Source: Rhodoferax sp. (GTDB lineage Bacteria > Pseudomonadota > Gammaproteobacteria > Burkholderiales > Burkholderiaceae_C). From it: DNA of 64,000 nt. The notes beneath the pieces were generated by a model. The model was not told the origin of the DNA, did no database searches, and was given only the letters and a program-made list of their open reading frames with translations. The translations under genes were made by a program, and so were the position numbers. Location: NCBI RefSeq assembly GCF_013297935.1, contig NZ_JAAFIX010000009.1, positions 62,001 through 126,000 of the forward strand, given 5' to 3'. Shown here in pieces: positions 1 to 8,291 of the stretch. The number at the start of each line of letters is the position of its first letter. The stretch's first letter is position 1.

Positions 1-462
1 GGCGATTGCGGATCCTTCTTTCCCCACGAAAGCATTGTGATTGTGTATGCCAACGCCCACAGCCTGACACCCTTGGTCAAGGGCAGTCGTATCCGGCCCT
101 TGCTGGCCATGTCGGCCGCAAAAACCTCGCTGCTGACCACCTATCTCGCACTCAAACGCTTGTTGCTGAAAGCCAAAGTTGAGCCTACTATCGTTAATAT
201 GGTGGACCCCACGAAACCGGCTAAAACAGGCACCAAATCACCCACGAGCCTCAGTGATTGTGCGAAGTATTTTTTGAATTACGACATATCTCCCGTGCAC
301 ATCAGGGCACCCGTCGGTGACGAACTGCCTTCGCCCAGCATTGAGCGATTGGCGTTGGGACTGCTAGAAAGTGCCCTGCCACTGGAAGCCGGCTGGGCCT
401 ACGCCCCGCACCAACAGAGCCGTCGGGCCTTCAGCAGCGCAGTTCCCGCAGGGAGACATTGA
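1..462 (+). CDS. FlhG/FleN-like MinD-family ATPase, C-terminal part (partial)
   Basis: The reading frame is open from the first base, so only the last 153 codons of a gene entering from the left are present. The visible part has no Walker motif; those would lie upstream. The segment with alternating hydrophobic stretches (IVIVYANAHSLTP, TSLLTTYLALKRLL) resembles the second half of a MinD/ParA-type fold. In Burkholderiales the gene directly before fliA is usually flhG (a MinD-like regulator of flagellar number or placement), and this gene overlaps the fliA start by one base (TGATG). The assignment rests mainly on that position; a degenerate or lineage-specific FlhG is possible because the C-terminus is not strongly conserved. 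Confidence 0.5.
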   Translation, partial: GDCGSFFPHESIVIVYANAHSLTPLVKGSRIRPLLAMSAAKTSLLTTYLALKRLLLKAKVEPTIVNMVDPTKPAKTGTKSPTSLSDCAKYFLNYDISPVHIRAPVGDELPSPSIERLALGLLESALPLEAGWAYAPHQQSRRAFSSAVPAGRH

Positions 463-1178
463 TGTATACCGCCAAAGGGCAACTCGACCGCTCCGCACTG
501 ATCAAGCAATACCAACCATTGGTGCGCCGCCTGGCCCACCACATGATGGCCAAATTGCCGCCCAGTGTGGAGGTAGACGACCTGATTCAGGTCGGATTAA
601 TCGGCCTGTCCGACGCACTATCCCGCTACGAGGCATCGCAGGGCGTTCAGTTCGAAACCTTCGCCACCCAGCGCATCCGTGGCGCCATGCTCGACGAGCT
701 TCGCGAGAACGACTGGATGTCGCGGGGTTCGCGCAAGAGCCAAAAAGAAATCGAGACCGCCCTGCGCAAGCTGGAGCACAAGTTGGGCCGGAGCCCGGCG
801 GAGTCTGAAATCGCTGCAGAACTCGGCATGTCTCTGCCGGACTACCAGTCGCTGCTCGGCAAGGTCCGGGGTACCCAGTTGGTGTACCTGGAAGACATGT
901 CGCGCCGCAATGAAGACGACGACACCTACCTCGACCGCCACGTCGCCGACCAGGACGCCGATCCGCTCAATATGTTGCGCGACCAGCGCTTGCGACAGTC
1001 GCTGGTGGACGCCATCAAGGGGCTGCCGGAGCGCGAGCAGTACATCATGAGCATGTATTACGAGCAGGATATGAATCTGAAAGAAATCGCTGCCGTGCTG
1101 GATGTGACTGAGTCACGGGTGTGCCAGTTACACAGCCAATCTATCGCCCGGCTACGCGCCAAAATGCGCGCCCATTGA
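462..1178 (+). CDS. fliA: RNA polymerase sigma-28 factor FliA
   Basis: Sigma factor for late flagellar and chemotaxis genes. The protein is 238 aa, the normal length. Region 2 contains RIRGAMLDELRENDW, the FliA-type 2.4 segment that recognises the -10 element, and the C-terminal region 4 helix-turn-helix reads LKEIAAVLDVTESRVCQLHS. The ATG at 462 is chosen because GGGAG lies 6 bases upstream and the ATG overlaps the previous stop codon; an in-frame TTG at 459 is less likely. The gene ends just before a terminator. Its antagonist FlgM is encoded about 0.5 kb downstream on the opposite strand, and a matching sigma-28 promoter is present there. Confidence 0.96.
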   Translation: MYTAKGQLDRSALIKQYQPLVRRLAHHMMAKLPPSVEVDDLIQVGLIGLSDALSRYEASQGVQFETFATQRIRGAMLDELRENDWMSRGSRKSQKEIETALRKLEHKLGRSPAESEIAAELGMSLPDYQSLLGKVRGTQLVYLEDMSRRNEDDDTYLDRHVADQDADPLNMLRDQRLRQSLVDAIKGLPEREQYIMSMYYEQDMNLKEIAAVLDVTESRVCQLHSQSIARLRAKMRAH

Positions 1179-1193
1179 TGGCACTACCTCAAC

Positions 1194-1221
1194 AAAAAAG
1201 GGCCTCACGGCCCTTTTTTTT
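1194..1221 (+). terminator. Rho-independent terminator between fliA and flgN
   Basis: A run of A, the stem GGGCC / GGCCC with loop TCAC, then eight T. A-tract and T-tract extend the stem, so the structure can work in both directions and separates the convergent fliA and flgN genes. Confidence 0.88.
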
Positions 1222-1240
1222 CGGATGAACTTCGGTGGTC

Positions 1241-1618
1241 TCAAACCGCCATTGGGCTTAAGCGGCCGGACGACTTGGGGCCGGCCCCATAAGCACCACC
1301 ACCTGCGTAGGTAGGGTCCATGGTTGCGGGCACCACCAGATTGAGTGTCTGCTCCACCAGCATGGCGCGTCGCAACAGGTTTGCGCGTACGACCTGGAAA
1401 CCTTCAGCCAATGCCTTGATCCGCGCAGTGACGACCGCGTCGTTCAGGCCTTGGCGCTGCCATTGTTGCCAGACCTCTGCGAGATTGATGGATAGTTTTT
1501 GAACCTGCTCGGACAGCGCAGGCAATACCTCGATATCACCGGCCGCAACAGCGACTGCCAGTTGATTGAAATGACTTTCCAGCGCGTCGAAATAAGAATC
1601 CGGACTGAACGTATTCAT
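1241..1618 (-). CDS. flgN: FlgN-like flagellar export chaperone
   Basis: A 125-aa helical protein located directly after flgM, the usual place of flgN. FlgN is the cytoplasmic chaperone for the hook-filament junction proteins FlgK and FlgL, both encoded in this window. The sequence is mostly heptad-like helix (ALESHFNQLAVAVAAGD, IKALAEGFQVVRANLLRRA) followed by a Gly/Ala/Ser/Pro-rich tail of about 30 residues. Sequence conservation of FlgN is low, so the call leans on position, size and helix content. An AAAGGTG motif lies 5 bases before the ATG. It is probably cotranscribed with flgM from the sigma-28 promoter at 2037-2063; the gap to flgM is 43 bases. Confidence 0.75.
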   Translation of the reverse strand: MNTFSPDSYFDALESHFNQLAVAVAAGDIEVLPALSEQVQKLSINLAEVWQQWQRQGLNDAVVTARIKALAEGFQVVRANLLRRAMLVEQTLNLVVPATMDPTYAGGGAYGAGPKSSGRLSPMAV

Positions 1619-1661
1619 GGTGTCACCTTTGCATCAAATGAAATGCACAGGTGACCCCCAT

Positions 1662-1994
1662 TTACCGGGTGGTGCGGTTCAACATTTCCTGCGCGTTGGA
1701 CAAAAGCTTGTCGGCAATGGCTTCGGCATTCACCGTGAACGAGCCGTCCTGGATGGAAGCGCGTACGGACTCTACCTTCGCCATGTCGACATCTGCCGCT
1801 TCGCTGCGCTCCGGTTTTTCCAAGGCGCGCGCCGCGGTGGACACCGTCACCGCCACGCCGGCGGACCGGGTGCTCTGGGTGGCGTTGGTGTTCGCATTGG
1901 CCGCCGCATTGCTGCTCTGCGCAGCCTTTTGGGCAGCACCGGACACCGTAGATGTTACGGAAGCGGGTAATTCTGAGGGTTGACCAATTTTCAT
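1662..1994 (-). CDS. flgM: Anti-sigma-28 factor FlgM
   Basis: FlgM binds FliA and holds late flagellar transcription until the hook is finished, when FlgM is exported. The protein is 110 aa. It starts MKIG, has an Ala/Asn/Thr/Ser-rich unstructured N-terminal half, and ends with the conserved helical anti-sigma part (VDMAKVESVRASIQDGSFTV, NAEAIADKLLSNAQEML). The ATG at 1994 has GGAG 6 bases upstream; an in-frame TTG at 2006 lies on top of that ribosome binding site and is rejected. A near-perfect sigma-28 promoter lies 43 bases upstream of the start, giving the normal feedback loop. Confidence 0.93.
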   Translation of the reverse strand: MKIGQPSELPASVTSTVSGAAQKAAQSSNAAANANTNATQSTRSAGVAVTVSTAARALEKPERSEAADVDMAKVESVRASIQDGSFTVNAEAIADKLLSNAQEMLNRTTR

Positions 1995-2036
1995 CGCGTT
2001 CTCCAAAACTACGGTAAGCGTAGCCTCGTACGAATG

Positions 2037-2063
2037 TTATCGGTCCGTGCGGTGTGAACTTTA
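2037..2063 (-). promoter_or_regulatory. Sigma-28 (FliA) promoter of flgMN
   Basis: Read on the minus strand: TAAAGTTC, 11 bases, ACCGATAA. The consensus is TAAAGTTT-N11-GCCGATAA, so 14 of 16 positions match with exact spacing. It lies between flgA and flgM and points at flgM. Confidence 0.9.
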
Positions 2064-2087
2064 GGGATATTTGCACAATGTTTGCCC

Positions 2088-2825
2088 CTAAAGATCAATT
2101 TTCACTGTGCGGACATCCAGTACGGTACCCGTGGTGACCCGCCCGTTGTCCATTTTTACGCGCGCCTGTTGCCCGATCACGCCCGCCGAGAGCGCTTGGG
2201 CCTCACTGGAAATCTGAAAACCCGGCCCCTGGGCCACAATTTTGACCGAAGCCCCCGCCTGAAACACCTGCGTCGGCCGGAGCATCCCTTGCCGCAAAGC
2301 CTGACCGGTCGTCAGCACGCGTGAGGCGGTCTGACCCAGCCACGCAGAGCGCTCGGTGAGCACTGCCGCAGGCTCCTCGGCCCAATCGACCTCGCCGCGG
2401 ATGATGTCGCCGTCGTTCACGTTGACCCCCGCTGCCAGCTGGTTTTTTACCACCCAGGCTTCCCCCCAGGCGCGCACGGTCACGGGCAGCGTGATATTCC
2501 AGCGGCTCATGCCGTCTACACACTTCACCCCTAAGCGACTGCGCCCCCACAAACGGGAGCCGGGCGGAACATAGACCTCCATATTCCCGCAGGCTGCGAG
2601 CCGGACCCGACTGTCCAAGGCGCCGACCTGAACCTCCATCCGGAGGGGGGATCCGCCGGGTCGTTGAGACTTCAACACCGCGTCGCCCGCCCATTGCTGC
2701 GCCAGCGTCTGCACACTGAGTGCGCTTTGCTCTTGGGCCACGACCGGCGAAGCCCACACGGACAGAGCCGCCGCCACCAGCCAGGGTGCGCGCGCAAGAT
2801 AGAAAGGGGGATGACGGGTTGGCAT
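2088..2825 (-). CDS. flgA: Flagellar basal body P-ring formation protein FlgA
   Basis: Periplasmic chaperone that helps FlgI assemble into the P ring. The protein is 245 aa with a Sec signal peptide (WLVAAALSVWASPVVAQ, cleavage after AQ or QE). The C-terminal SAF-like part is typical: VNVNDGDIIRGEVDW and the ending VDVRTVKIDL-type strand pattern (GTVLDVRTVKIDL). The ATG at 2825 has GGAG 6 bases upstream; a GTG at 2846 is in frame but less likely. The gene is divergent from flgB and 93 bases upstream of flgM, the normal flgAMN arrangement. Confidence 0.92.
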   Translation of the reverse strand: MPTRHPPFYLARAPWLVAAALSVWASPVVAQEQSALSVQTLAQQWAGDAVLKSQRPGGSPLRMEVQVGALDSRVRLAACGNMEVYVPPGSRLWGRSRLGVKCVDGMSRWNITLPVTVRAWGEAWVVKNQLAAGVNVNDGDIIRGEVDWAEEPAAVLTERSAWLGQTASRVLTTGQALRQGMLRPTQVFQAGASVKIVAQGPGFQISSEAQALSAGVIGQQARVKMDNGRVTTGTVLDVRTVKIDL

Positions 2826-3000
2826 AGCAGGCTCCAGTAATGGCACTGACTATAGGAATCCGGTCGCCCCACGAAGCCCGCAAATACGCAGCTTTCCTCG
2901 CCTTATTCCAAAGCTCAAAAATTAAAGCTTTTTCCATAATTGCCTCACGTCGCGAGCCGGGGTCCTTCCCGGGGAGCGAATGCCATCAGCCGAGGTGCCT
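2826..3000. promoter_or_regulatory. Divergent flgA / flgB promoter region
   Basis: This 175-bp AT-rich spacer must drive flgAMN leftwards and flgBCDEFGHIJKL rightwards. It holds a symmetrical AAAGCTC / AAAGCTTT pair (about 2911-2932). A TAAAGCTT at 2923 is followed at the right distance by GCCTCACG, but the second half fits the sigma-28 -10 poorly, so no sigma-28 promoter is called. A class II activator such as FlhDC would be expected here; the site could not be assigned. Confidence 0.45.
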
Positions 3001-3441
3001 ATGTTCTCCAACCTAACCAATGCTTTGGATTTCCAATCAAAGGGATTGGTGCTGCGCGCAGAACGACAACGCGTCATTGCCAGCAACATCGCCAATGCCG
3101 ACACGCCCGGTTACTCCGGACGCGACTTCGACTTTAAGAAGGCCATGGCGGAGGCGACTTCGGGCCCGGCCATGCCCTTGGCAAATCCATCGAGCGGCAA
3201 ATCGCTGGATGGCACTACCAATAGCCGCCACATTCCTCTCAGCACCATCGAAGGCTCCTCCATCGGTGACAACAGCAAGCTGGGCTACACGATCCAAACC
3301 CAACCCGCCATGGATGGCAACAGTGTTGATCTGGACCGCGAGCGCGCCAACTTTGTAGACAACTCGGTCCGCTACGAGGCCACGCTCCGTTTCATTAACG
3401 GCTCTTCCCGAACAATCTTGAGCGCTATTCAAGGCCAGTAG
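3001..3441 (+). CDS. flgB: Flagellar proximal rod protein FlgB
   Basis: Rod subunit at the base of the flagellar axle. The protein is 146 aa and starts MFSNLTNALDFQ, with the rod-family signature IASNIANADTPGYSGRDF near residues 28-45, as in all axial proteins. The start at 3001 has CGAGGTG upstream; an in-frame ATG at 2980 would add seven non-conserved residues. First gene of the flgB-L operon, 28 bases before flgC. Confidence 0.95.
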   Translation: MFSNLTNALDFQSKGLVLRAERQRVIASNIANADTPGYSGRDFDFKKAMAEATSGPAMPLANPSSGKSLDGTTNSRHIPLSTIEGSSIGDNSKLGYTIQTQPAMDGNSVDLDRERANFVDNSVRYEATLRFINGSSRTILSAIQGQ

Positions 3442-3469
3442 GCATTGAATTAGACCGAGGAGACCCACC

Positions 3470-3874
3470 ATGTCCATGTTTTCCATCTTCAACGTCAGCG
3501 GTAGCGCCGTCAGTGCGCAGTCGCAGCGCCTCAACGTCGTCGCCAGTAATCTGGCCAATGCGGACGCCGTGGCAGGGCCCGATGGTCAGGGCTACAAAAG
3601 CCGCCAGGTGGTGTTTGAAACCGTGCCCATGGGCTCCGAAGCCTCGGCCGGGGTCAAAGTCAACGCTATCAAAGAGAGCAACGAGCCTTTGCGCAAGGTG
3701 CACAACCCGCTGCACCCTTCCGCCGATGCAGAGGGATATGTCACCCAATCGAACGTGAACCCCGTGGAAGAAATGGTCAACATGATTTCCGCCTCGCGTT
3801 CGTACCAGAACAACGTTGAAGTGATGAACACCGCCAAAACGCTGCTGCTCAAGACGCTGCAGATGGGTCAATAA
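3470..3874 (+). CDS. flgC: Flagellar proximal rod protein FlgC
   Basis: Rod subunit of 134 aa. The N-terminal axial signature is VVASNLANADAVAGPDGQ and the C-terminal coiled part is VNPVEEMVNMISASRSYQNN, both diagnostic for FlgC. A GAGGAG ribosome binding site precedes the ATG. It follows flgB and precedes flgD by 17 bases. Confidence 0.96.
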   Translation: MSMFSIFNVSGSAVSAQSQRLNVVASNLANADAVAGPDGQGYKSRQVVFETVPMGSEASAGVKVNAIKESNEPLRKVHNPLHPSADAEGYVTQSNVNPVEEMVNMISASRSYQNNVEVMNTAKTLLLKTLQMGQ

Positions 3875-3891
3875 CCCCTAAGGAACACACC

Positions 3892-4539
3892 ATGGCCACC
3901 GCAGTCAGCAACGCCACCTCGCTCACCGGCACCGGCGCCACCACCAGTGGCATCGTGAGTGCGCAGGAGCAAACCGATCGCTTTATGAAGCTCCTGGTCG
4001 CACAGCTCAATAACCAGGACCCGATGAACCCTATGGACAACGCCCAGATGACGAGTCAGATCGCGCAGATCAATACCGTCTCCGGCATCCAGGAACTCAA
4101 TGCCACCATGCAAAGCATGGCCGCCCAGTTCACCTCTATGCAGGTTCTACAGGGCGCCAGCATGGTGGGGCATGGCGTCCTCGTGGAGTCCAACACCTTG
4201 TCGGTCGATGGCGGCGCCGCCAAGGGCGCCATCAACTTGGCAAGCAAGGCCGACAAAGTCACGGTGGACATCAAAACAGCGGGCGGGCAGTTGCTGGAGA
4301 CCATCAACCTCGGCGCACTCCCGGCAGGTCAAAGCAACTTCCAGTGGGATGCCTCCAAATACAGCGGTCTGACCAGTGCCACCTTCAAGGTCAATGCGAC
4401 ACAAGGCGGCAATACCGTGAAGTCCACCGACATGGCCCAAGACACCGTCACCGCGGTCGGCACCGACAACGGAGCCATGTCGCTCCAGCTCAAAGGCCGC
4501 ACCGCCGTGACCTACAGCGCCATCAAGTCCATTCTCTAA
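3892..4539 (+). CDS. flgD: Flagellar hook capping/scaffold protein FlgD
   Basis: FlgD caps the growing hook and is needed for hook subunit polymerisation. The protein is 215 aa. The N-terminal motif NNQDPMNPMDNAQMTSQIAQ (about residues 43-62) is the FlgD signature, followed by the FLGD Ig-like/Tudor region (LETINLGALPAGQSNFQWD). It lies directly before flgE, the protein it assembles. Confidence 0.95.
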   Translation: MATAVSNATSLTGTGATTSGIVSAQEQTDRFMKLLVAQLNNQDPMNPMDNAQMTSQIAQINTVSGIQELNATMQSMAAQFTSMQVLQGASMVGHGVLVESNTLSVDGGAAKGAINLASKADKVTVDIKTAGGQLLETINLGALPAGQSNFQWDASKYSGLTSATFKVNATQGGNTVKSTDMAQDTVTAVGTDNGAMSLQLKGRTAVTYSAIKSIL

Positions 4540-4565
4540 CACTGCATTTCCAAGAGGTAACTCCC

Positions 4566-5969
4566 ATGAGCTTTCAAACAGGACTCTCCGGCCTCAACGG
4601 CGCCAGCAAAAGTCTGGACGTGATCGGCAACAACATCGCCAATGCGAACACCGTCGGCATGAAGTACTCGCGCACCGAGTTTTCAGCGCTGGTGGCGGGC
4701 CAGTTGGGCGCCGCGGGCGGCAGCACGAGCACGACGCCGGGTATCGGGGTAGCCGTAGGCAATATTGCGCAACAGTTCACCCAGGGCAACATTTCGATCA
4801 CCGGCAATAACTTGGATGTGGCCATCAATGGCGGTGGCTTCTTTCAGATCACCCTGCCTGACCAGTCCACCGCCTACACGCGGGATGGCCAATTCAAGCT
4901 GGACTCGAGTGGCAACTTGATTACCAACGGCGGCGCCAACGTCATGGGCTACCCCACCGACTTGCTGGGAAACCGCACCAGTATCACGCCGCAGAACATG
5001 ACGATTCCCACCAACGCACCGATTCCTGCGCAGGCAACCACCGCGATCACGGCGGAATTCAATCTCGATGCCCGCACCAAGCCCGCGATCCAGAGTACCC
5101 CTCCAACGCCTATTTCGACCTACGGCACCACCATGACCGCCTTCGATTCCCAAGGCAATGAGGTCCCCGTGAGCCTGTACTTTGTAAAACGCGGGCCGGA
5201 TACCACCGTTAACCCCGCGGTGACGGTAGATACGTGGGATGTGTTCGATGCCAACACCGTTGCGGCCGGTACCACCGCCATGAATACCAATGCCGCGCGA
5301 TACGCAACGCACACCGCCAATGTGGCCTACAACACGGCCAACCCTGCACCGGCAGACCAGAAGCCCACCTTTGCGGCAGCCGGTACCGGTGCCTTTGTGG
5401 CACCGGCTCTCACGATCGTGGCTACAGGCGCGCTTTTTCAATTGAATTACGACGTTAACGGCAAGCTGACATCGCCCCTGGCCACCCAGACACTGACCCT
5501 GAATTCTCCGAACACGGCCATTGGCCCCTTCACGACCACCTTGGACCTCTCCAAGACAACCCAGTACGGCACGACCTTTGCAGTGTCCAACCTCACCCAA
5601 GACGGATACACCGCAGGTGACCTCACCGGTATCTCCATCGATGAAAGCGGCGTCATCACGACCCGCTACTCCAATGGGGAGTCCCAGGCGCGCGGCCAGC
5701 TCTTGCTGGCAGATTTCCGCAACGTGCAAGGTCTCACCCAGATCGGCGGTGGCAACTGGACGGAGTCCTTTGCATCCGGGCAGCCCGTATTGGGCAACCC
5801 GGGTCTCGGCAAGTTCGGCGGCCTGCGCTCCGGCTCCCTCGAAGACTCCAACGTCGACCTCACCGGCGAGCTGGTCAACATGATGACCGCCCAGCGCAAC
5901 TACCAGGCCAACGCCCAAACCATCAAAACGCAGGACCAGATCATGTCGACCCTGGTCAACCTGCGCTAA
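4566..5969 (+). CDS. flgE: Flagellar hook protein FlgE
   Basis: Main subunit of the hook, 467 aa. N-terminal signature MSFQTGLSGLNGASKSLD and GNNIANANTVGMK; C-terminal signature NYQANAQTIKTQDQIMS. The ATG at 4566 has an AGAGG sequence upstream and gives the conserved N-terminus, so the longer open frame is not used. The middle region (about residues 150-350) is Thr/Ala/Asn-rich and variable, as expected for surface-exposed hook domains. It is somewhat longer than the roughly 400-aa enterobacterial protein. Confidence 0.96.
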   Translation: MSFQTGLSGLNGASKSLDVIGNNIANANTVGMKYSRTEFSALVAGQLGAAGGSTSTTPGIGVAVGNIAQQFTQGNISITGNNLDVAINGGGFFQITLPDQSTAYTRDGQFKLDSSGNLITNGGANVMGYPTDLLGNRTSITPQNMTIPTNAPIPAQATTAITAEFNLDARTKPAIQSTPPTPISTYGTTMTAFDSQGNEVPVSLYFVKRGPDTTVNPAVTVDTWDVFDANTVAAGTTAMNTNAARYATHTANVAYNTANPAPADQKPTFAAAGTGAFVAPALTIVATGALFQLNYDVNGKLTSPLATQTLTLNSPNTAIGPFTTTLDLSKTTQYGTTFAVSNLTQDGYTAGDLTGISIDESGVITTRYSNGESQARGQLLLADFRNVQGLTQIGGGNWTESFASGQPVLGNPGLGKFGGLRSGSLEDSNVDLTGELVNMMTAQRNYQANAQTIKTQDQIMSTLVNLR

Positions 5970-5994
5970 GCCCACACTCCGGAGCTGACACACC

Positions 5995-6735
5995 ATGGAC
6001 CGTCTGATCTACACCGCAATGACCGGCGCCAACGCGGCGGCAAGCCGTCAGTCGGTCATTGCCAACAACCTAGCCAACGTGTCGACCAATGGCTTTCGCG
6101 CCCAATTGGCCACCTACCGTGCGGTTCCCCTGCGCGGCGATGGTGCCACCACCCGGGTGTTTGCGCTGGAATCCACAGCCGGCCACCTCAACACCCCCGG
6201 CCCCGCCATGCGCACCGACCGCAGCCTCGATGTCATGGCCAAGGGAGACGCCTGGTTTGCGGTGCAAGGACTGGACGGAACCGAGGCTTACACCCGCAAC
6301 GGCCACATTGAAGTCGCCACCGACGGCACCCTCACCACCGGCAACGGACTGCAGGTCCTTAGCAGCGACGGTTCGCCCATCACCTCCCCCGCCGGGGCGG
6401 AGCTGACCATTCAACCGGACGGCAACGTGAGTGCCAAAGTCGGCACCCAGCCGGCTAACGTCATCGGCAAACTCAAGCTGGTGGTACCCACCCCCGAAGA
6501 CCCCTTGGTGCGCGGAGGCGATGGTCTGTTCCGGGCGCTCTCCGGCGACCCGTTGAACCAGGAAGACACCGCTCGAGTGCAGTCTGGCATGTTGGAAGGC
6601 TCCAACGTCAATGCCATTGAGGCCATGGTCGGCATGATCCAGACCGCGCGCCAATTTGAAGCCCAAACCCGGCTCATGCAAACGGCGGAGTCCAACGACC
6701 GCTCCGCCGGCCAGCTACTCAACTTGCAAGGATAA
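5995..6735 (+). CDS. flgF: Flagellar proximal rod protein FlgF
   Basis: Rod subunit of 246 aa. It starts [20 protein letters not shown] and has the axial motif [15 protein letters not shown]; the C-terminus has the FlgF/G pattern [19 protein letters not shown]. It lies between flgE and flgG with gaps of 25 and 5 bases. Confidence 0.96.
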   Translation: MDRLIYTAMTGANAAASRQSVIANNLANVSTNGFRAQLATYRAVPLRGDGATTRVFALESTAGHLNTPGPAMRTDRSLDVMAKGDAWFAVQGLDGTEAYTRNGHIEVATDGTLTTGNGLQVLSSDGSPITSPAGAELTIQPDGNVSAKVGTQPANVIGKLKLVVPTPEDPLVRGGDGLFRALSGDPLNQEDTARVQSGMLEGSNVNAIEAMVGMIQTARQFEAQTRLMQTAESNDRSAGQLLNLQG

Positions 6736-6740
6736 ACACC

Positions 6741-7523
6741 ATGATCAACTCGCTCTGGATCTCCAAAACGGGCATGGAAGCCCAGCAAATGCAGTTGGAC
6801 GTCATCTCCAACAACTTGGCCAACGTCTCCACCAATGGCTTCAAGAAATCACATGCAGTTTTCGAAGACCTGATGTACCAGAACCTGCGGCAAGTGGGCT
6901 CCAACACCTCGGAGCAGTCCACCTTGCCCACCGGCCTGCAACTGGGTTTGGGCGTCCGCACGGTGGCCACCAGCCGCTCGTTCTCCCAGGGGAACCTGCA
7001 GCAGTCCAGCAACAACCTGGATGTCGCCATTCAGGGCAATGGCTTCTTCCAGGTCACCATGCCGGACGGCACCACGGGCTACACCCGCGACGGCGCCTTC
7101 CAGGTCGACAATGCCGGTCGTTTGGTCACCTCCAATGGCCTGCCGATCTTGAATGGGATTACCGTCCCGGCCAATGCCACCAGTCTGGCCATTGCCCAAG
7201 ACGGCGCGGTCACGGCCCAAGTGCCCGGAAATGTTGCACCGCAGCCCATCGGCACTATCACACTGGCCAGCTTTATCAACCCGGCCGGCCTGGAGCCCAA
7301 GGGCCAAAACATCTATGCTGAGAGCACCGCCTCCGGCCAACCCAATGCAGGCACCGCAGGTGCGAACGGCTTGGGCACCCTGGCGCAGGGCTTTGTGGAA
7401 ACATCCAACGTCAATGTGGTGCAAGAACTGGTCACCATGATCCAGACCCAGCGCGCCTATGAGATGAACTCCAAAGCCATTCAAACCTCCGACCAGATGC
7501 TACAAAAGCTCGGTCAGCTGTAA
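6741..7523 (+). CDS. flgG: Flagellar distal rod protein FlgG
   Basis: Distal rod subunit, 260 aa, the standard length. It starts [20 protein letters not shown] with [15 protein letters not shown], and ends with the highly conserved [20 protein letters not shown]. It is the most conserved axial protein, and identification is unambiguous. Confidence 0.97.
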   Translation: MINSLWISKTGMEAQQMQLDVISNNLANVSTNGFKKSHAVFEDLMYQNLRQVGSNTSEQSTLPTGLQLGLGVRTVATSRSFSQGNLQQSSNNLDVAIQGNGFFQVTMPDGTTGYTRDGAFQVDNAGRLVTSNGLPILNGITVPANATSLAIAQDGAVTAQVPGNVAPQPIGTITLASFINPAGLEPKGQNIYAESTASGQPNAGTAGANGLGTLAQGFVETSNVNVVQELVTMIQTQRAYEMNSKAIQTSDQMLQKLGQL

Positions 7524-7535
7524 AGAGGAGGCGCC

Positions 7536-8225
7536 ATGCTCTCAGTACCCTTCACCCGTTTGGCAGTGGCCGCCGCGACCGCATGGTTGCTGGCCGGTTG
7601 CCAACAAATGCCGCAAAAAGTGGCGGTCGACTTTGTCGAACCCCGCATTCCTGCGGCGCCGATTGCCTCGGTGGCCTCCAAACCCGCCAACGGCAGCATT
7701 TACCAGACCTCCGCCTTCCGCCCCGCTTTCGAAGACCGCCGGGCGCGGCTGGTGGGCGACGCGGTCACGATCCAGATCGTTGAAAACGTGACTGCGAGCC
7801 AGAAGTCCACCTCCACGGTGAATCGCAACACGTCTATTGACTCCGCGATCACCGCGCTCCCGGACCAAACCCTTGCAGGCCTGGGCAAACTCAATATCGG
7901 CGCGGCCACCAACAACAACTTCTCAGGCAAAGGCGGCACCGAAAGTGCCAATACCTTCGCCGGCTCCATCACCGCCACCGTCATCGAAACATTGCCCAAC
8001 GGGCACCTGATCGTGACCGGCGAAAAGCAGATCGGGGTGAACCAAAATGTGGACGTGCTGCGCTTCTCCGGCACGATCGATCCACGCATGCTCCAGCCCG
8101 GTAGCGTCATCAGCTCCACCCAGGTGGCCAACGTGCGCGTGGAGTCCCGGGGACGCGGCGCCCAGGGCGAAGCCCAAACAGTTGGCTGGTTATCACGGTT
8201 CTTTTTGAGTTTTCAAGCCTTCTAA
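7536..8225 (+). CDS. flgH: Flagellar L-ring lipoprotein FlgH
   Basis: Outer-membrane ring subunit, 229 aa. The signal peptide ends in the lipobox LAGC with lipidated Cys22. Conserved FlgH segments follow: RRARLVGDAVTIQIVE, SITATVIETLPNGHLIVTGE and SGTIDPRMLQPGSVISSTQV. An AGAGGAGG ribosome binding site precedes the ATG. Together with FlgI it forms the LP-ring bushing. Confidence 0.96.
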   Translation: MLSVPFTRLAVAAATAWLLAGCQQMPQKVAVDFVEPRIPAAPIASVASKPANGSIYQTSAFRPAFEDRRARLVGDAVTIQIVENVTASQKSTSTVNRNTSIDSAITALPDQTLAGLGKLNIGAATNNNFSGKGGTESANTFAGSITATVIETLPNGHLIVTGEKQIGVNQNVDVLRFSGTIDPRMLQPGSVISSTQVANVRVESRGRGAQGEAQTVGWLSRFFLSFQAF

Positions 8226-8240
8226 AGAAATCCAGAATAC

Positions 8241-8290
8241 TGCCGAGGGGTAACAGATCCAGTCGGATCGCCCCGTTAACCGACTCGGCA
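8241..8290 (+). other. Hairpin in the flgH-flgI spacer
   Basis: TGCCGAG (8241-8247) pairs perfectly with CTCGGCA (8284-8290). Inside it, GGGTAAC (8248-8254) pairs with GTTAACC (8275-8281) except for one mismatch, with a 2-base bulge. The flgI ATG is at 8292, one base after the stem, and the only Shine-Dalgarno-like sequence (GAGGGG, 8245-8250) is in the left arm. No T-tract follows, so it is not a terminator. Confidence 0.6.
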
Positions 8291-8291
8291 C

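Noticed and set aside
2923-2949. Possible second sigma-28 promoter before flgB (TAAAGCTT plus GCCTCACG)
   Set aside because: The -35 half fits but only three bases of the -10 half match, and flgB is normally a class II gene not needing FliA.
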